A stretch of DNA of 6,411 bases. It comes from Candidatus Sigynarchaeota archaeon. Its GTDB lineage: Archaea > Asgardarchaeota > Lokiarchaeia > Sigynarchaeales > Sigynarchaeaceae. Of this stretch, positions 4,583 through 6,411 are shown piece by piece. The DNA lies in contig JAUQYW010000373.1 in the NCBI GenBank assembly GCA_030587525.1, positions 1 to 6,411 on the forward strand. The letters run 5' to 3'. Position 1 is the stretch's first letter, and the number at the start of each line of letters is the position of its first letter. Below the pieces are notes generated by a model. That model saw nothing but the letters and a program-made list of their open reading frames with translations, searched no databases and was not told where the DNA came from. The translations under genes were made by a program, and so were the position numbers.

Positions 4583-5110
4583 CTATCGCTTTGAGAACTT
4601 TTTCTTTTGGAAACTACCGGACTGCTCTGAGATCGGCTCTCCCTGTCGGCAGAGCTTATTCGATATTTTCGAGATCGTCACCTCATAGTGGTAGACCTCG
4701 ACTCCGATTCTCATTCCTATCGTGCATGTGACGATTCGTCGACGGGCGCCGCATCGCTGGCACCTGCCGACGTGCGCTCGAAGAGTCGCCGACCAACCCT
4801 CGGGAAGCTTCTCTTTGATCTCCTCGTAGATCTCGAATTGCTCGGGCGTGCACGCGATGTTGCCATGCTCGCTCGCGAACTTGACGTCCTTGTCCTCGCA
4901 GTATTCGCTATCGCAAACGTCGACGGGGCGCATCGAGCACCACCTCGGATACGTGTCGAGACCGTATCGAGTAAGCATAATCTTCTTGAGCTCGGCGAGC
5001 GCCTGCTCGTGACCGAGGTGTCCTTCTCGCCATTGACGCAAGAGCGCTTCTTCCTTTTGCGCGTCGGCGTGTGAAATCAAATTCTCAATCCGTTCGTTCT
5101 CTCTGCTCAT
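4583..5110 (-). CDS. Hypothetical Cys-rich protein (175 aa)
   Basis: ATG 5110 follows GAGGTGAAAG and overlaps the upstream gene's end by 26 bp. The N-terminal 45 residues (MSRENERIENLISHADAQKE...) are charged and helical. Then comes a Cys-containing segment, RWCSMRPVDVCDSEYCEDKD, and later CQRCGARRRIVTC, a plausible zinc ribbon half-site followed by a beta-rich stretch (GMRIGVEVYHYEVTISKI). The C-terminus is basic (FQKKKFSKR). No signal peptide is visible. The pairing of CxxC with upstream cysteines suggests metal binding, but I know of no family with this order. Genes on both sides are on the same strand with small gaps, so it should be part of the same transcript. Confidence 0.75.
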   Translation of the reverse strand: MSRENERIENLISHADAQKEEALLRQWREGHLGHEQALAELKKIMLTRYGLDTYPRWCSMRPVDVCDSEYCEDKDVKFASEHGNIACTPEQFEIYEEIKEKLPEGWSATLRAHVGRCQRCGARRRIVTCTIGMRIGVEVYHYEVTISKISNKLCRQGEPISEQSGSFQKKKFSKR

Positions 5111-5297
5111 CTTTCACCTCTTGCAAGGTCACCCGCGAGAGCGACCTACGATATATTTCTGCTAGTACTCTGACCTCCTTCACGTGTTGTGAAATGATAG
5201 CGCACTCGTCTTCAAGGTCTTGCACGGCCTTTCTCACGAGCGCAAACTGTTGTTCGAGTACACCCGTCGCCGCGCTGAAATCCGTTGCGGTATCCAT
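5085..5297 (-). CDS. Small coiled-coil protein (70 aa), possibly N-terminally extended
   Basis: ATG 5297-5295 is preceded by GGGGAGGACTTCATC, a good ribosome site. The protein MDTATDFSAATGVLEQQFALV is followed by a helical, heptad-like stretch (RKAVQDLEDECAIISQHVKEVRVLAEIY) and a charged tail (KDEQRERTD). A short coiled coil is likely; no other function can be seen. The same frame stays open upstream to a TAG at 5405-5403 and reads protein-like text (LELFLYGISRGGDIDIEESGEDFI just before this Met), yet no ATG, GTG or TTG lies in that extension. The real N-terminus may therefore be longer and reached by another route. The gene overlaps the next one (5110) by 26 bp. Confidence 0.7.
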   Translation of the reverse strand: MDTATDFSAATGVLEQQFALVRKAVQDLEDECAIISQHVKEVRVLAEIYRRSLSRVTLQEVKDEQRERTD

Positions 5298-5425
5298 GAT
5301 GAAGTCCTCCCCGCTCTCCTCGATATCGATATCACCCCCCCTTGAGATTCCGTATAAAAATAATTCGAGGCCTTGAATTTCGAGGCTCTCTCGTATTTCA
5401 TGCTAAAAAATTCCAGCGTTGCCAA
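5298..5425 (-). other. Coding-like stretch in two overlapping frames, possible -1 frameshift or sequencing indel
   Basis: Minus-strand frame A can start at TTG 5425 (loosely behind AAGGAAG) or at ATG 5401 and reads MKYERASKFKASNYFYTESQ up to a run of seven G (C on plus, 5335-5341). Frame B, in phase with the 5085-5297 gene, is open from 5402 and reads plausible protein through the same area. A -1 slip on GGGGGGG moves frame A exactly into frame B, giving one protein of about 107 residues. A homopolymer miscount would look the same. Without a shift, frame A ends at 5234. Confidence 0.4.
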
Positions 5426-5430
5426 AATTA

Positions 5431-5718
5431 CTACTTTCTTCCTTCCCCCGGCAAAGACCCGCCGGGCACGTACCACTTTGGTTTTGGCTCTTCTTTCACG
5501 CAAAGCAAAGGGTCACGAAAAACCGTTTCCGGCGGGTTTTCTGCGACCAATCCGCCCGCAGCCTGGAAGCCATGCAAGTATGCGGATCGAAGTGCTAGAC
5601 GAATATCAACTGCTAGCACCACGTGTGAATCGAGTTGGTCTTGAAGATGACTTTCCATGTTATGCGAGCGCAAATATTTCTCGACTAACCCCGCCAATGT
5701 TTTATCTAGGTCATCCAT
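5431..5718 (-). CDS. Hypothetical protein (95 aa)
   Basis: ATG 5718 (MDDLDKTLAGLVEKYLRSHN) follows GGAGATGAAAAT at proper spacing. A longer frame to 5748 would place the start inside the terminator hairpin and is rejected. The sequence is acidic and helical at the N-terminus. It continues with DSHVVLAVDIRLALRSAYLHGFQAAGG and ends in a Pro/Lys-rich tail (EEPKPKWYVPGGSLPGEGRK). The 'LRSAYLHGFQAA' segment resembles amphipathic helices of small phage proteins, but no family can be named. It is the first gene after the terminator at 5729-5762, so transcription here either reads through or starts in the short gap. Confidence 0.72.
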   Translation of the reverse strand: MDDLDKTLAGLVEKYLRSHNMESHLQDQLDSHVVLAVDIRLALRSAYLHGFQAAGGLVAENPPETVFRDPLLCVKEEPKPKWYVPGGSLPGEGRK

Positions 5719-5728
5719 ATTTTCATCT

Positions 5729-5762
5729 CCGAAAGAAACGCCCGGCAAGATGCACCGGGCGT
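5729..5762 (-). terminator. Rho-independent terminator after the 5773 gene
   Basis: Perfect 8-bp inverted repeat ACGCCCGG/CCGGGCGT (5738-5745 with 5755-5762) with a 9-nt loop. On the minus strand it is followed by TTTCTTTC. It lies just past the stop at 5773 and 11 bp ahead of the Met at 5718, so it could end one transcript or attenuate read-through. Confidence 0.7.
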
Positions 5763-5772
5763 GAAAGTTATT

Positions 5773-6132
5773 TTATTGCTGTGTCGAGAAGGGGTCATAC
5801 TCTCGGCTGATGGTCAGTCCTTCCCAATAAATAGAAACAAGAACGGCGTATTTCGGGAAAACTTCACCCTCGCAATTCTCGCACGTGACCTGATGATAGC
5901 GCAAAGTACACCTAGCCTGCGGAAGCAACCCACGCACTTTCGCGACGAAGGCGGTATGTATGGGATACAAATCTACTGGGAGTGACTCTGCATTCTCCGC
6001 GTAAAAGCTAACCGAACGCTGATAGCAAGAATCCGTACACTCGGGGCACTCATCTTTTTCAAGCGATTTGTAGCGCGCAAACTCCTCCATCGGTGCGAAA
6101 AAAATAATTCGCGCATACTTGCGCAAATCATC
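5773..6132 (-). CDS. Hypothetical Cys-rich protein, 5' end interrupted
   Basis: Frame ending in TAA 5773 with protein-like sequence up to about 6132 (DDLRKYARIIFFAPMEEFARYKS...). Cysteines occur as CPECTDSC and later CTLRYHQVTCENC, again zinc-ribbon-like. The C-terminus is VLVSIYWEGLTISREYDPFSTQQ. The open frame continues to 6276, but residues encoded beyond about 6132 are the complement of an SdrD B-like domain on the plus strand and are not native to this gene. Met at 6090-6088 (MEEFARYK) lacks a ribosome site, and readable protein extends upstream of it. The true N-terminus is therefore probably missing beyond the junction. Family not recognised. Confidence 0.6.
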   Translation of the reverse strand, partial: DDLRKYARIIFFAPMEEFARYKSLEKDECPECTDSCYQRSVSFYAENAESLPVDLYPIHTAFVAKVRGLLPQARCTLRYHQVTCENCEGEVFPKYAVLVSIYWEGLTISREYDPFSTQQ

Positions 6133-6411
6133 TTCGGCGAGAAGGTCATCGCCGGGACGACGGTCGAGCTGACCGGGACGGATGACCGCGGGGCCGGCGT
6201 GAGCCTGATCGAGACCACCGACGTGCAGGGCATCTACGCCTTCTTCAACCTGCGGCCAGGGGACTACACGATCCACGAGCTCCAGCCGGCCGGGTTTGAT
6301 GACGGGCTGGACGTGATCGGGACAGTCAACGGGCTTCCCGTAGGGTTCCTGCCCCCTGGCACCAATGACACGATTGCCGGGGTGACGTTGCCACTGCCGG
6401 ACTTACTCGGC
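6133..6411 (+). CDS. SdrD B-like / Cna-B-type domain fragment of a surface protein (partial, both ends)
   Basis: Plus-strand frame without start or stop, 93 codons, running off the window. It reads GEKVIAGTTVELTGTDDRGAGVSLIETTDVQGIYAFFNLRPGDYTIHELQPAGFDDGLDVIGTV..., split here as IAGTTVELTGTD, then TTDVQGIYAF, then LRPGDYTIHELQPAGFDDG, then DTIAGVTL. This is the classic pattern of SdrD B-like or Cna-B repeats (xIAGVTVxLTGTD, TDxxGxYxFxxLxPGxYTVxExQPAGYxDG, DTIxGIxL). Such domains occur in large secreted adhesins and are common in Planctomycetes and other environmental bacteria. Base composition (much higher GC), strand and product type all differ from the rest of the window. The expected upstream part of the domain is absent: the frame enters the antisense of a minus-strand gene. 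Confidence 0.8.

Noticed and set aside
5320..5386. Tandem CGATATCGATATC and a TTCGAGGC pair as regulatory repeats
   Set aside because: Both are short, lie within coding-like sequence and are explained by codon repetition; no support as a site.
5342..5810. Two overlapping plus-strand ORFs (100 and 145 codons)
   Set aside because: They run antisense to the 5431-5718 gene and through the terminator, have no Shine-Dalgarno and read as low-complexity shadow protein.
6133..6276. N-terminal extension of the 5773 gene to ATG 6276
   Set aside because: The sequence is the complement of the SdrD B-like domain, which is the better reading of this stretch.
1..6411. tRNA, rRNA or a riboswitch
   Set aside because: I saw no tRNA T-loop/CCA arrangement, conserved rRNA segment or known riboswitch core on either strand, although I could not run a covariance search.

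Overview
The window looks like a stretch of a tailed-phage or prophage genome, most likely from a metagenome. Fifteen or so small genes lie on the minus strand, packed end to end with ATGA overlaps or gaps of a few bases. Almost every start has a purine-rich Shine-Dalgarno (typically AGGGAGAA or AAGGAG). Several products resemble hypothetical protein families that recur in phages: the MGCDIxxYVEV protein (71-502), the DKYKG small protein (895-1110), the VSTVWLG protein (3047-3364) and the GREVxRVPLDFxWPL protein with two CxxCxxTG knuckles (3917-4537). These assignments come from memory of family signatures, not from a search. No structural, replication, integrase or lysis gene is recognisable, so this is an accessory or early region. 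The host cannot be named.

Layout, read in the direction of transcription (right to left). At the far right, 6133-6411 is a GC-rich plus-strand fragment of an SdrD B-like / Cna-B surface-protein domain, unlike everything else here. It cuts into the 5' end of a minus-strand Cys-rich gene (5773-6132), which suggests a recombination point or a chimeric assembly. A rho-independent terminator follows at 5729-5762, then a gene cluster at 5718-3917. Next comes a gene-free block, 3634-3916. The cluster 3633-1 then continues to the left edge, where a new gene begins.

The most notable object is in the gene-free block. Two copies of a type I-E-like CRISPR repeat (core GCCCCGCGYGTGCGGGGAA) lie exactly 61 bp apart, leaving one 32-nt spacer. 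Read on the minus strand (the strand of the genes), the first repeat ends in CTGAACCG, which resembles the usual I-E 5' handle. The second repeat is degenerate at its 3' end, as terminal repeats of real arrays are. No cas gene is visible. This is a candidate phage-borne single-spacer mini-array, or an RNA mimic of a crRNA. Directly downstream are five same-orientation ATTGCGT repeats.

Other signals are a mosaic of short duplications at gene junctions (32-bp, 30-bp and 21-bp direct repeats and a duplicated MSFxKKLxSGELT gene start), an in-frame fusion with an internal Shine-Dalgarno start, and a run of seven G that links two overlapping frames by a -1 shift. Cysteine-rich, zinc-ribbon-like small proteins are unusually common.
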